Part shown: one piece after another, positions 9,301-18,390 of the stretch
Layout of the letters: each line of letters opens with the position of its first letter
How positions within the stretch are numbered: position 1 is the first letter of the stretch
Notes under the pieces: model-generated
Databases searched by the model: none
Told to the model about the DNA's origin: nothing
What the model saw: the letters and a program-made list of their open reading frames with translations, nothing else
Translations under genes and position numbers: made by a program
DNA from: Bacteroidota bacterium
GTDB taxonomy: Bacteria; Bacteroidota; Bacteroidia; B-17B0; Aurantibacillaceae
DNA: 38,362 bases
NCBI GenBank assembly: GCA_023251755.1
Contig: JAHEYF010000019.1
Span: 22,648-61,009 of the forward strand
Reading direction: 5' to 3'

Positions 9301-12300
9301 TTTCACCCGGCCATACCCTTTCCCTGTCCCCGTCATTATTCTGGTCATAATGGCCGGGAGCGGTTATTTTCAGCGGCACTTCATACTCGTAATAATTGCT
9401 TGTAAAGTCGGTGCCTATACGCATAAACAAGGTAACATCACCGTCGTTTATGGGGTTGTTTCCATACTTCTCGGCGTGTACAAACATCTTTAATTTTTTA
9501 AACGAACGAACGTCGTTGTCTAAGTTTTTGTAAGCAGCCCTCGAATGCCCGTCTTTTAAACCACAGGTGCGCAGTACCAAAGCCTGTTCGTTTAATAAAA
9601 CTAAGTTGGTCGTCTGCACATTTTGCTGCTGATTGATTCCCGGTGGGATAACGTAGTTCACCGGTGATTTTGTTCCGTTTTCCTGAATGTTCACAGCTGC
9701 AATATCAAAGGTAGTCTGGTTGTTGTCTACCGCAATATAATCACCAGCCTGACTAAGGTCGTACTGGTAACTTCTCCAGTCGCTGCGCACCAGCTCCATA
9801 CGGGCCATACGGCAAACAACAGGGGCACTGAAATTTTTCATGAACATCCGCATAAAACGAATGGAGTTGAAGCCCTCTATGCTTCCTATTTTATTTTCGA
9901 AGGAGGTAATGGGTATTTTAAACTGGTACCAGGTAATGGGGTAAGACTGCCCATCGGGTGTATTAACAGTGGTTTCATAAGCATTGGTAATGTAGTTGTT
10001 TCCTACATTCTGCGGGTTGATGTCCTGTGGGGTGATTTTTATTTTATACTGGTAATAAGCCTCTGTTTCATTCAGGGTATTGTCGCGGTTGATGTCCTCG
10101 CTGTTGGGCATGGTGGTAGCCGTAGTCGGGTAATGACTGCTGTTTAAATTCGTATATTGCGATTCAGTGGGTGAGTTGCCATCCACCCCGTTGTATTTTT
10201 TATAGCGAAAAAGTGTATTGGCGCCGCCATTGCCATCGTAATCATCGCCCCTGTAAAAATGGTAATTATCGCCCGAGGGATCAAGGTTGGCATAGCCCCG
10301 TACCGTTGGATCGGAAATTAAATTCATATAGGCTGCATTGTAATAGGTCCTTTCATTCTCATCCTTTAGTCCATCGTAGCCCACATCCTGGTCTGGCCGC
10401 TCTGATTCCTGCAGGTTAAATGCATTGTTAATCGGTGAAATGGCAGGAACAATGCCCCAGCTGGTAGAGTCGATGGCAAGGGATTGCTGCTGTTGTGTAG
10501 GCAGACCATTTTCGAAAGACATTCTTCCGTCCCTTAACACATCTTCGGATATATTACCGAGGTTCACGTACATCTCGCCATTCGTGGGTTTGGTATACCC
10601 AGGGAAGGTGCTGTTGTAATCATCGTTAAAAGGGTCCATCATCCAGAACTGGATGAATTCTATATTGGCCGTTTGAAAATCGTTGGTTTCCATCCGGCGC
10701 ATGATACCGGCCCAGCGCGAAGCAGGGTCGTTTAAACGTATATCCCCTTTTTGCAAACTTTTACTGATGTCAATCCCTTTGGAAAAACTTGTTCCGTTTA
10801 CATCATAGTTGTAAGGCCCTCTCTCTTCCGGGTAATAGGCTAAATCAAGAACGGGAAGGATGATGGGCTGACCGTTGGGTGGTTGTTTGTTCGGAAAAAT
10901 TTCTGTTTCCACCACCTGGCGCATAAAATGGTTCGACTGCAGGGATTTGGTAATGTTCCCCGGCGTCAATCCAGACGTTTGCTGATAAAACACAGACTGG
11001 TCAACAGTGTACCAGGCTATTTTAGCCCGGTTAAAACCCGATTGAACACTGTCTTTCAATGCTTCAGGGAAAATATCGGTCTGGCCCTGTGGCACACTGG
11101 CCAAAAACCAGGAACCCTGACTTCTTAAGTCTATCAGCGAAATACTTCCTTCAAAATCATCGAGGTAGGAGTTCCCGGTTTTTCCAATGGCTTTTGAATG
11201 CCCGGGGATCAACTGTGCAAATTCACCCGCTGTTTGTATACTCGAAGATTCTTTTGTATTGATAAGCGGTATTTTATCCACCAGCCTTGTTAACCAGGGT
11301 GCGTCTGCCCGGTAATTAAAATCGGTTCCCCATATTGTATTGGATACAGGTTCATCGCCGGCATTTACTTTTTGTGTAAGCGGGCGTTCATTCAAATGCA
11401 AAAGGGTTCCACCCACACTAAAGTCTTTGTTTACTTTAAAATCGAGCCGTGTACCGACCAGACTTTTTTGCTGGATGTTAAACAGTGAATTGTTTTCGGA
11501 AGAAATTTTAATGGGCTGCCCTGAGTTTAAAATACTTTCGTTGATGATCTTCACCCTGCCAAGTGTATAATCCACGGTATAGTCTACGTTTTCTTTTAAA
11601 GGAACACCGCCCGCAGTAACTGTAACCGAACCCTGAGGCACGTTCATGGCATTCAGCGAAATTTCAGAACTACTGCTTGATTTGTAAGAGCCTTTGAATT
11701 TGTATACGTTTTTCTTAGTCAGCTGTTGTGCCGCTATCCTGGTAGAGTCGTATAATTCCTGAAAAATATAATCATTTATAGCAGGATCTGCAGAGGTAAA
11801 CTTTGACCTTAAATCATTTCCGAAGGGCTCTATACTGGGCAGGTAAATCCTACCACTGCTGGGGTTGATGGTCACATCCTGAATAAAATCAAAGTAACCA
11901 TCCGGCATTTTATCTCCGTTCACATTGATCCGGTCAATGTCCATTACCTGTATCAGCAACTTCCCGTCATTAGGGGGCAATGCAATATAAGGCATATCCA
12001 CCCCTTTGGTGTTGCGGTATACATCAAATTTAAAATCCTGCGCATTGATTTGGTAGGCCCCTATGGAATAAACGTTTTTCATCATTAAATCCCACATCGC
12101 CACTTTGGTATTGACCTGTGTGCTTTTCAGCAATTTAAGCACCAGGGCCTTGTCACCGGTGGGGAATTGATCGGAAAATTCACCCACCTGGTAAGTTTCT
12201 CCGTTTATGGTGTATTGAAAGGAAACCGAAAGTACCTCGTCAAAATTAAGGGCCTGGTTCAGGGAGATAAAACCCAGCCTTCTGTTCAGGGTGTATTCTG

Positions 12301-13735
12301 TAGGTTCTAATTTCCGGGCCCTCGACACCAATTCATAATCGCGGCCACTTTCCATAAATTTTTCTCCTGAATTACAGGTGTTTTTATACGAACCTGCATC
12401 CGATAATCTTTGGGAAGCCGCTGTATAATCACGATCGGCCAACAAACCGTTGCCTGCATTCGTAATCATGTTGTACAGGGAGTTCGCCCCGTTTTTAGGA
12501 AAAGTCCCCAGCGAATCGGCAATTACATAAGCCTGAACTGCCTGGCAAGCTGCGCTGCTAAGGTTTTGAATAATTTTTGTACCGTCTTCCCCCAAATCGG
12601 CAAAGGCAACCAGGTTACGCGCCTGTGAATACTGGGCTGTACGGTTGGTGACCCACACTTCTATTTTGGAAACAACAATGGGGGTGTTGATCACCGGCAC
12701 GGTTGCCATCCAATTGTTGTAATTGTCGCGGAAGTACTGTGCAAGGAAATAATGGCGGTTGGCCTCGTAGTTATCGGCACCCAGCGTAAATGGTGTTGTT
12801 TGTGAACCACCCTGCACGGTAACTTCTGTTTTTTTACCCCTTTGCTGCGACAGCACTGTTGTTGCGCTCAAACGGCCAAACTGCATCTGGGTTTTAATAC
12901 CGAATAAACTCTGGCTGCCGGTGATCAGCGAACTGTTTAAAGGCAAACTAACGTTACCCGCTTCTATTTTTTTCAGTATCTCATCTTCCAGCCCGTTGTA
13001 TTCTAACTTCATTTGATTTTCAAAATCAAAGGAGGCCTCGGTGTTGTAATTGGTGGTGAGTTTCAGTTTCTCCCCTATTTTACCAACGAGGTTCAACTGC
13101 ACCTTCATGTTAAAATCAAAGTTGCTGATGCGCCTTTGTTTAACAGGAATGGCCGGGTTTTCGTTTTTATTGATGACCAAACCAAAAATAAGTTCAGCCG
13201 AACCCTGGGGGCGGATATCCACTGTATTGCCCCCGAAAATACGGTCAAACATTTCGCCGCCTACAGTAAGTTTTGGAATCAGCGAAGATTTGGGCGAGTT
13301 GATGTCATCGGCTTTAATGCGTGATTTCCAGTAGCTTTTTACCTGTTTTTTAAACATGTAATCGCGGTACTCCTCATCCGTCATATAGGTTGTGGGGCGG
13401 TATTCGAGAGTACCCATTTTCTGGGTAAAATTATATTCTTTGGTGGCCGGATCGTACTCGGTTTCGGTTTTAATGTTTGCGGGGTTGTTCAGTATAAGCG
13501 GGTGTTGCTGGTTGTACACGGGCTCATCGTAACCGTTGTCGGGAAATGAATAATGCAAATCACTTGCTGTTACAGGCGGAGGCGGGGTATCGTTCAGTGC
13601 AACAGCAAGGCCGTTTATGCCCCTCTCTCTGGGTTTGGGTAAAAAGCCATTGCTGCCGGTATTACCTTTTGTAATGACCGATAACAATCCAATAACAGAC
13701 CCTGTAATGAAAGTATATTTTAGAGCGGTATACAA
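6398..13735 (-). CDS. sprA: T9SS outer-membrane translocon SprA (Sov)
   Basis: The 2445-residue product matches the giant SprA/Sov family, the ~36-strand outer-membrane barrel that T9SS cargo crosses. It opens with a hydrophobic signal-like segment (MYTALKYTFITGSVIGLLSV). The early region has the block EYNFTQKMGTLEYRPTTYMT, then long stretches of alternating aromatic/polar residues typical of barrel strands, with repeated SprA-type phrases such as GKTGNSYLDDFEGS. The C-terminus ends in GISLRFNLGQ, an aromatic-containing strand as expected for an outer-membrane protein. The only start giving the signal segment is TTG at 13735, directly after the ruvA stop (TAA-TTG), implying translational coupling. 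It is the last gene of maeB-ruvA-sprA and lies 3.8 kb from an array of four sorting-domain cargo genes. Its 3' end abuts an octamer array. Confidence 0.96.
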   Translation of the reverse strand: MYTALKYTFITGSVIGLLSVITKGNTGSNGFLPKPRERGINGLAVALNDTPPPPVTASDLHYSFPDNGYDEPVYNQQHPLILNNPANIKTETEYDPATKEYNFTQKMGTLEYRPTTYMTDEEYRDYMFKKQVKSYWKSRIKADDINSPKSSLIPKLTVGGEMFDRIFGGNTVDIRPQGSAELIFGLVINKNENPAIPVKQRRISNFDFNMKVQLNLVGKIGEKLKLTTNYNTEASFDFENQMKLEYNGLEDEILKKIEAGNVSLPLNSSLITGSQSLFGIKTQMQFGRLSATTVLSQQRGKKTEVTVQGGSQTTPFTLGADNYEANRHYFLAQYFRDNYNNWMATVPVINTPIVVSKIEVWVTNRTAQYSQARNLVAFADLGEDGTKIIQNLSSAACQAVQAYVIADSLGTFPKNGANSLYNMITNAGNGLLADRDYTAASQRLSDAGSYKNTCNSGEKFMESGRDYELVSRARKLEPTEYTLNRRLGFISLNQALNFDEVLSVSFQYTINGETYQVGEFSDQFPTGDKALVLKLLKSTQVNTKVAMWDLMMKNVYSIGAYQINAQDFKFDVYRNTKGVDMPYIALPPNDGKLLIQVMDIDRINVNGDKMPDGYFDFIQDVTINPSSGRIYLPSIEPFGNDLRSKFTSADPAINDYIFQELYDSTRIAAQQLTKKNVYKFKGSYKSSSSSEISLNAMNVPQGSVTVTAGGVPLKENVDYTVDYTLGRVKIINESILNSGQPIKISSENNSLFNIQQKSLVGTRLDFKVNKDFSVGGTLLHLNERPLTQKVNAGDEPVSNTIWGTDFNYRADAPWLTRLVDKIPLINTKESSSIQTAGEFAQLIPGHSKAIGKTGNSYLDDFEGSISLIDLRSQGSWFLASVPQGQTDIFPEALKDSVQSGFNRAKIAWYTVDQSVFYQQTSGLTPGNITKSLQSNHFMRQVVETEIFPNKQPPNGQPIILPVLDLAYYPEERGPYNYDVNGTSFSKGIDISKSLQKGDIRLNDPASRWAGIMRRMETNDFQTANIEFIQFWMMDPFNDDYNSTFPGYTKPTNGEMYVNLGNISEDVLRDGRMSFENGLPTQQQQSLAIDSTSWGIVPAISPINNAFNLQESERPDQDVGYDGLKDENERTYYNAAYMNLISDPTVRGYANLDPSGDNYHFYRGDDYDGNGGANTLFRYKKYNGVDGNSPTESQYTNLNSSHYPTTATTMPNSEDINRDNTLNETEAYYQYKIKITPQDINPQNVGNNYITNAYETTVNTPDGQSYPITWYQFKIPITSFENKIGSIEGFNSIRFMRMFMKNFSAPVVCRMARMELVRSDWRSYQYDLSQAGDYIAVDNNQTTFDIAAVNIQENGTKSPVNYVIPPGINQQQNVQTTNLVLLNEQALVLRTCGLKDGHSRAAYKNLDNDVRSFKKLKMFVHAEKYGNNPINDGDVTLFMRIGTDFTSNYYEYEVPLKITAPGHYDQNNDGDRERVWPGENEVDIDFAELTALKFKRQPGSIDMVQSTTADGRTIRVFGNPSISSLKSVMVGIRNPKDLGGESKCIEVWINELRLTDFDQKGGWAANARVTAKLADVGQVALSGAYMTPFFGSIEKKVSERSRETTKQYDASSTLQLNKFLPADWKINLPMYIGQSETYITPQYDPSNPDVLMSAVNADNGFSREDISAIKERAQDYTRRRGLNFTNISKGKGKNASTKSHVWDVENFSVTYAYTEQFKRSITVDHNLQKTYRGALAYNFQTTPKNIKPFGKSKAVWLNNKWFALVKDINFTPLPSRLGFNTDVNRTYNEVLTRDITSIVVMDSKTLTQYNKTFNMTRTYDMKWDLTKNLKVDFTANNIGRILEPYGKIDTKEEKDTIKNNIIKLGTNTAYTHTANLNYSVPINKIPLFDFVTATYSYKANYSWTRRPFAADTIGNTIQNGNTQSWNGQFNMVNLYNKIPYFKKVNNKNGKAPISSKDGKDIKDPKSLKDPNDTTKKERDYPVLEHIARLIMTLKQAQLTYSINSGTTLPGFDNTPQMMGIDMADKNYAPGLGFVFGSQENIIDRAEQNHWIVKRHNLATPYAHMVTKTLNASAKLEPFRDLKIDLTGTRTYGENNGLYLSYDPVTDIYKHNTATKTGTFSISTITIGSAFKNDNKSTHTNAVFEKFRDLRSTYQQLLWEKNPYADHSKVNDGYDANQQDVIMYSFMAAYTNKGVGKTKMELFSKIPMPNWSVTYDGLGKLKPIKKYFKTFVLRHTYRSTYNMGAFSNNILYKDTLSTDMYSYTRVDPTTPGSNFISQYQIGTVTISESFAPLIKVDMTFNDKGFIKGLLANVEIKRDRNISLISTGPQVNETKGNEIVIGAGYRYPNLEIKRFKVKGKPIKSDLNFKVDLSIRKNTTVLRRVIDDVNQVTQGQNVITIKTAVDYVVSSNVNIRFFFDRVINKPVVSTSYPTATTNTGISLRFNLGQ

Positions 13736-14329
13736 TTAAAAATTCTTTAAAGCAGCTTTAACCATTTGTTCAACATTGTCTGACGCAACCCCCTGTTGTT
13801 TGATGGCTTTTTCAAGCGCTTTTTCAGCTGCTTGTTTATTAAAGCCGAGCATCACAAGTGCCATTAACGCTTCTTCTTTGTATTTATTGTAGGAAGGCAT
13901 TAAAATCTGCGAGATACCGCCCTCGTGTTTTCCCAATTTCCCTTTCAGGTCTACCACAATGCGTTGGGCTGTTTTTTCGCCTATGCCTTTTATGCTTTTC
14001 AGCAGGGCCACATTGGCTGTGTTTACTGCCCCGGTAATTTCCATGGGCGATAACGAAGACAGCATTAAAAGGGCGCTGGAACCACCCACCCCCGAAACGG
14101 AAATCAATTTGCGAAAAAGTTCGCGTTCTTCAAAATCAAAAAAACCAAAGGATTTTGGATTGTCATCGCGTATGTAAACCTGCTCAACGTAGAGTTTGCA
14201 CTTTTCGAGTTCGTTTATTTTTGAGTACGTGCTGAGCGATATGTTTAAGCCGTAACCTATTCCGTTTGCCTCAACAACAAGAAAGGCGGGGTTTTTTTCT
14301 GTTATTTTTCCTTCAACGTAACTAATCAT
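13736..14329 (-). CDS. ruvA: Holliday junction branch migration complex subunit RuvA
   Basis: The 197-residue protein begins MISYVEGKITEKNPAFLVVEANGIGYGLNISLSTY, the OB-fold N-domain of RuvA. Two helix-hairpin-helix motifs follow: SVSGVGGSSALLMLS (~72-86) and SIKGIGEKTAQRIVVDLKGKL (~107-127). The C-terminal ~50 residues form the three-helix domain III that contacts RuvB (EEALMALVMLGFNKQAAEKALEKA). RuvA tetramers bind four-way junctions and load the RuvB motor. The length is normal. The gene begins 7 bases after the maeB stop and its own stop is contiguous with the sprA TTG start, so all three are probably translated from one mRNA. Confidence 0.97.
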   Translation of the reverse strand: MISYVEGKITEKNPAFLVVEANGIGYGLNISLSTYSKINELEKCKLYVEQVYIRDDNPKSFGFFDFEERELFRKLISVSGVGGSSALLMLSSLSPMEITGAVNTANVALLKSIKGIGEKTAQRIVVDLKGKLGKHEGGISQILMPSYNKYKEEALMALVMLGFNKQAAEKALEKAIKQQGVASDNVEQMVKAALKNF

Positions 14330-14336
14330 GCGTCAA

Positions 14337-16607
14337 TTATTTCTTGTTTTGTGCGTCCACAACGGCAATGGTAATCATGTTCACAATTTCACGCACCGAA
14401 CTGCCTAATTGCAGTACATGCACAGGCTTTTTCAAACCCATTAATATAGGGCCAATGGCTTCGGCGCCACCCAGCTCCTGCATCAGTTTGTAAGTAATGT
14501 TGCCCGATTCGAGGTTGGGGAAAATAAAAGTATTGGCGTTTTTATCCACCAATTGCGAAAAGGGGAATTGTTCCTTCATGAGGTCGTTGTTGGCCGCGAA
14601 ATTGGCCTGCATATCGCCGTCTACAATTAATCCGGGATAGTTTTTATGCAGGATCTCAACCGCTTTCCGTACTTTTCTTGGGGTTTCGCCTTCTGTAGAA
14701 CCGAAATTGGAATAAGAGAGCATGGCTATACGCGGGGTAACGTTAAATTGTTTGACGGTTTGGGCGGTTAAGGTGGTGATTTCCACCAGTTCCTCAGCCG
14801 TTGGATTTACATTCATGGTACAATCGGCAAAAAAGTAAGGCCCCTTTTTGGTAATCATCATGTACAAACCGGCCACACGGGTATTGCCTTCGCGCACGCC
14901 AATGCACTGAAGGGCGGCGATAATGGGCTGGGTGTATTTCCGGGTAAGCCCTGTAATCATGGTATCCGCAGCTCCTGTTTCCACCATCATGGCACCAAAA
15001 TAAATCCGCTCGCGCATCATTTTTTTTGCATCGTAAAGGGTCACTCCTCTCCGCTCGCGTTTGCGCCAGAACAAATCTGCATACTGTTCCCGTCTGGAAT
15101 CTTCTTCGGCACTAAATGGATCAATGATAGGAATATCAACCAGTTCAAGGCAGTGCTCTTCAATAAGGGCCTGAATTTTTTGTTTATTGCCCAATAAAAT
15201 GGGTTTGGCTATCCCCTCGTCTTTTACTACCTGTGCGGCTTTTAATATTTTATAATTGTCGGCTTCGGCAAATACCACCCTTTTGGGGAAAGATTTGGCT
15301 TTGGCGGCAATGGATTTAATCAGGCGGTTGTCCTTGCCCAGCCTGTTGTCCAATTCTGTTTTATAGGCCTCCCAGTCTGTTATCTTTTTTTGTGCCACGC
15401 CACTTTCAATAGCGGCTTTGGCTACAGCCGGCGATACGGTTGAGATCAGGCGGTTGTCGATCGGTTTTGGAATAATGTATTCGGGGCCAAAGGATAAATT
15501 TTTTATCCCATACGCTAAGTTTACATGATCGGGAACGGCTTCTTTGGCTAAGTTGGCGATGGCGTAAACGGCGGCTAATTTCATGGCTTCGTTGATCTGC
15601 GTGGCCCTCACATCCAATGCACCCCTGAAAATAAAAGGAAAACCAAGCACATTGTTCACCTGGTTGGGGGTGTCTGAACGGCCGGTGGCTACAATAATGT
15701 CCTTTCTTACACCAATGGCATCTTCGTAAGTTATTTCAGGATCGGGATTGGCAAGGGCAAATACAATACAATCGGGGGCCATGCTTTTCACCATGTCTTT
15801 CGAAAGGACATTGCCTTTTGATAAACCCACAAATACATCGGCCCCTTTTACGGCTTCGGCCAGATTGGTCACATCTTTGCGTTTGGTCGCAAATTGCCTT
15901 TTGTTTTCATCAATATCCGTACGGTCAACAGTAATAGGGCCTTTGCTATCGAGCATCACTATATTGTCTTTATTGGCTCCCACGGCTACATACAGCCTTG
16001 TGCAGGATATGGCAGAAGCCCCGGCACCGTTGATAACAATCTTTACCTCTCCCATCTTTTTACCCGAAATTTCAACGGCATTCAGCAGTGCAGCCGACGA
16101 AATAATAGCTGTACCGTGCTGGTCGTCGTGCATCAGTGGAATGTCCAATTCTTCTTTCAGGCGGCGTTCTATTTCAAAACATTCGGGGGCTTTGATGTCT
16201 TCGAGGTTAATGCCTCCAAAGGTGGGGGCAATGGCTTTTACTGTGGTGATAAAGGTTTCAATGTCTTTGGTGTTCACTTCAATGTCAAACACATCTATAT
16301 CGGCAAATATTTTGAATAAAAGCCCTTTCCCTTCCATTACCGGCTTTGAAGCCTCGGGGCCAATGTCGCCCAGGCCCAGCACGGCTGTTCCGTTAGAAAT
16401 CACCGCCACTAAGTTTCCTTTTGCGGTGTACCTGTAAACGTCTTCTTTATTGGCAGCTATGGCTAAGCAAGGCTCCGCCACACCTGGTGAATAGGCTAAG
16501 GTAAGGTCCCGTTGGGTGCTGTATGGTTTGGTAGGTATTACTTCTATTTTTCCCGGACGCCCCTGTTCGTGATAATCAAGTGCGTCCTGTTTTCTGAATT
16601 TTGCCAT
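14337..16607 (-). CDS. maeB: NADP-dependent malic enzyme with phosphotransacetylase-like domain (MaeB)
   Basis: The 756-residue length matches the two-domain MaeB form. Residues 1-~420 are the malic enzyme part: catalytic-tyrosine segment [11 protein letters not shown] (~37-47), [16 protein letters not shown] (80-95) carrying the catalytic lysine, [11 protein letters not shown] (158-168) with metal-binding aspartates, and a Rossmann loop GAGASA near 194. Residues ~430-756 are the phosphotransacetylase-like domain (RVVFAEAD, then MIKEQ-type and [14 protein letters not shown] blocks), which in the family is regulatory (acetyl-CoA sensing) rather than clearly catalytic. It decarboxylates malate to pyruvate with formation of NADPH. 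The ATG at 16607 gives the expected [20 protein letters not shown] start. It is the first gene of maeB-ruvA-sprA and diverges from the sirtuin gene. Confidence 0.96.
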   Translation of the reverse strand: MAKFRKQDALDYHEQGRPGKIEVIPTKPYSTQRDLTLAYSPGVAEPCLAIAANKEDVYRYTAKGNLVAVISNGTAVLGLGDIGPEASKPVMEGKGLLFKIFADIDVFDIEVNTKDIETFITTVKAIAPTFGGINLEDIKAPECFEIERRLKEELDIPLMHDDQHGTAIISSAALLNAVEISGKKMGEVKIVINGAGASAISCTRLYVAVGANKDNIVMLDSKGPITVDRTDIDENKRQFATKRKDVTNLAEAVKGADVFVGLSKGNVLSKDMVKSMAPDCIVFALANPDPEITYEDAIGVRKDIIVATGRSDTPNQVNNVLGFPFIFRGALDVRATQINEAMKLAAVYAIANLAKEAVPDHVNLAYGIKNLSFGPEYIIPKPIDNRLISTVSPAVAKAAIESGVAQKKITDWEAYKTELDNRLGKDNRLIKSIAAKAKSFPKRVVFAEADNYKILKAAQVVKDEGIAKPILLGNKQKIQALIEEHCLELVDIPIIDPFSAEEDSRREQYADLFWRKRERRGVTLYDAKKMMRERIYFGAMMVETGAADTMITGLTRKYTQPIIAALQCIGVREGNTRVAGLYMMITKKGPYFFADCTMNVNPTAEELVEITTLTAQTVKQFNVTPRIAMLSYSNFGSTEGETPRKVRKAVEILHKNYPGLIVDGDMQANFAANNDLMKEQFPFSQLVDKNANTFIFPNLESGNITYKLMQELGGAEAIGPILMGLKKPVHVLQLGSSVREIVNMITIAVVDAQNKK

Positions 16608-16844
16608 TTACGTTAAAAAAGATGAATTGCGAAAATAGTAAATAGATATTGATTTTTTTTTAAAAACTTCGTATAAATTACCGCTCAATTCCTTATATAC
16701 CTAAACGTTAGTAATAATTTAACATAGTGGAAAACAGCGGCTCTTTGTATTTTAAAATTTTCGCCGGATAAAACCAGCTTTTCACCGCTAATGTTAGTAC
16801 TTTAAGAGTGAAAAATGATATATTTATGTTTTAATCCAGTTTAA

Positions 16845-17543
16845 TTGAATAAAAGAAAAAAAATAGTGGTGTTTAGCGGTGCAGGTATGAGTGCCGAAAG
16901 CGGAATCAAAACATTCCGCGACAGTGGCGGCTTGTGGGAAGATTACAAGATAGAGGATGTAGCCACCCCGGAGGCCTGGAACAGAAACCCCGGACTGGTG
17001 CTTGATTTTTACAATATGCGCCGCAAGCAGGTAATTGCTGCAAAGCCCAATGAAGCCCATTTGATTCTGGCCAAATTGCAGCAAAAATTTGAAATGGAGA
17101 TCATTACCCAAAACATTGACGATCTGCACGAAAGGGCCGGCAGTAAACATGTGCTGCATTTGCATGGTGAAATAATGAAATCAAGGTCTACCTCAGACCC
17201 CTCTTTGGTGTACACGGTTAAAACCGACGGGATCAAAGCAGGGGATAAATGTGCGAAAGGCTCTCAGCTGCGACCACACATTGTATGGTTTGGCGAAATG
17301 GTACCCAATATGGAAACCGCAGTGGCCATTGTGCAAACCGCCGATATATTTATTACAATAGGAACTTCTTTAAATGTATACCCCGCCGCAGGGCTTATGG
17401 ATGCTGCACCAAAGGACAGCCGTAAGTTTTTGATTGACCCCGGCACCTTTAATTTAGGGTACATCGACAACCTCAGCCACATTCAGGAAAAAGCTGTTAA
17501 GGGTATGAAAATTATAGAAAAACAATTGAATGAATCGAAATAA
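16845..17543 (+). CDS. cobB: Sir2 family NAD-dependent protein deacylase, class III (CobB/SIRT5-like)
   Basis: The 232-residue product has GAGMSAESGIKTFRD (12-26, NAD loop), TQNIDDLHERAG (88-99) and catalytic His107 in HLHGE. Tyr56 and Arg59 (FYNMRR) reproduce the Y-x-x-R pair that in SIRT5 and E. coli CobB recognises succinyl and malonyl lysine, so desuccinylation is plausible. The usual four zinc cysteines are eroded: none is present after HGEIMKSR, and only Cys136 remains in the second pair. The start is TTG at 16845; no ATG precedes the first beta strand, so this or an even rarer codon must be used. It converges on the T9SS cargo array and shares a bidirectional terminator that overlaps its stop. 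Confidence 0.93.
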   Translation: MNKRKKIVVFSGAGMSAESGIKTFRDSGGLWEDYKIEDVATPEAWNRNPGLVLDFYNMRRKQVIAAKPNEAHLILAKLQQKFEMEIITQNIDDLHERAGSKHVLHLHGEIMKSRSTSDPSLVYTVKTDGIKAGDKCAKGSQLRPHIVWFGEMVPNMETAVAIVQTADIFITIGTSLNVYPAAGLMDAAPKDSRKFLIDPGTFNLGYIDNLSHIQEKAVKGMKIIEKQLNESK

Positions 17544-17570
17544 AAAAAGCTGCTTATCGCAGCTTTTTTT
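17542..17570. terminator. Bidirectional terminator between cobB and the cargo array
   Basis: A perfect 12-bp stem pairs seven A plus GCTGC (17542-17553) with GCAGC plus seven T (17559-17570) around a 5-base loop. It overlaps the cobB stop codon (17541-17543) and lies 20 bases from the stop of the convergent cargo gene, so it can serve both strands. Confidence 0.9.
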
Positions 17571-17589
17571 ATGGATTAGGCCGATTGGA

Positions 17590-18363
17590 TCAGTGGGTGA
17601 CTATTATCTTTTTACTGGCGATTATTTCATCATTAAGTTGCAGGGAGTAAAAATAAATTCCGTCCGGAAGACCTGTTACATCAATTACCGCCGTTCCTTC
17701 CTGTGTTTCTAATTTAAGTTCTTTCACCAATGCCCCCATGGTGTTGTAAACTTTAATAGCGGCCTTTTGCGGCCTGGCATAAAAATTATAATTCAGGGTT
17801 GCAGCAGTGGAAACCGGATTGGGGCTTAATGTACCTATTTCAAAGGCTTTGTTTTGAGACTGAATACCGGTACAATTGTCTACTATATAAGTGATGGTAA
17901 AACTTGCAGAGTCGCTTGGATTGCTATAATTAAATGCAGTGTACTGTACAATATAGGTTCCGCAGCAATCCGTTTGCTCAATATCGGCCTTTACTGCGTA
18001 AGGAGGGCGCACATACGGCGAATCTATAGCTATAGGACCATTCAATGCGCCCGGGTCAAGAGAAATATTAGATTGACTAAGGCTTGTTGCGTAGAGGTAA
18101 CAACTTTGAGCGTCGCAAAAACGGATGATGTTAGCACCCGAACAGCCGGCTGGTATTGAAAGTATCCGTCTACGGATTTTATAGGTGATGAATGCAGAAG
18201 AAATATTTTTTACATCCATAGAGAATTCATCGCCCATTTGATCGTCTACATTTCTGGTGTAATTGGCCTGGGCCGGGGTGTTTGTTCCATGCTCTAAAAA
18301 CTGCAGGCTCTGGGCCGGTAAACAAGCTGAGCTGATAAGGAATAGGAGTATTAATTTTTTCAT
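17590..18363 (-). CDS. T9SS-sorted secreted protein, paralogue 1 of a four-gene array
   Basis: The 257-residue product begins with a clean signal peptide (MKKLILLFLISSACLPAQ). The mature part starts SLQFLEHGTNTPAQANYTRN and has six cysteines: GC, FCDA, SC, a CC pair in DCCGTY, and NCTG. The last ~80 residues are a type A T9SS sorting domain: LSPNPVSTAATLNYNF, IKVYNTMGALVKELKLE, then DGIYFYSLQLNDEIIASKKIIVTH. It is therefore predicted to cross the inner membrane by Sec and the outer membrane through SprA, with the CTD removed. The N-terminal domain is unrecognised. It starts 27 bases after the stop of paralogue 2 with no hairpin between, so these two are probably co-transcribed. Confidence 0.88.
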   Translation of the reverse strand: MKKLILLFLISSACLPAQSLQFLEHGTNTPAQANYTRNVDDQMGDEFSMDVKNISSAFITYKIRRRILSIPAGCSGANIIRFCDAQSCYLYATSLSQSNISLDPGALNGPIAIDSPYVRPPYAVKADIEQTDCCGTYIVQYTAFNYSNPSDSASFTITYIVDNCTGIQSQNKAFEIGTLSPNPVSTAATLNYNFYARPQKAAIKVYNTMGALVKELKLETQEGTAVIDVTGLPDGIYFYSLQLNDEIIASKKIIVTH

Positions 18364-18390
18364 TGGATTGATTTTATGCTCATTAAAAAC

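Noticed and set aside
15748..16437. 229-codon plus-strand frame inside maeB
   Set aside because: Antisense to the strongly conserved malic enzyme domain; its composition is what the complement of that gene would give.
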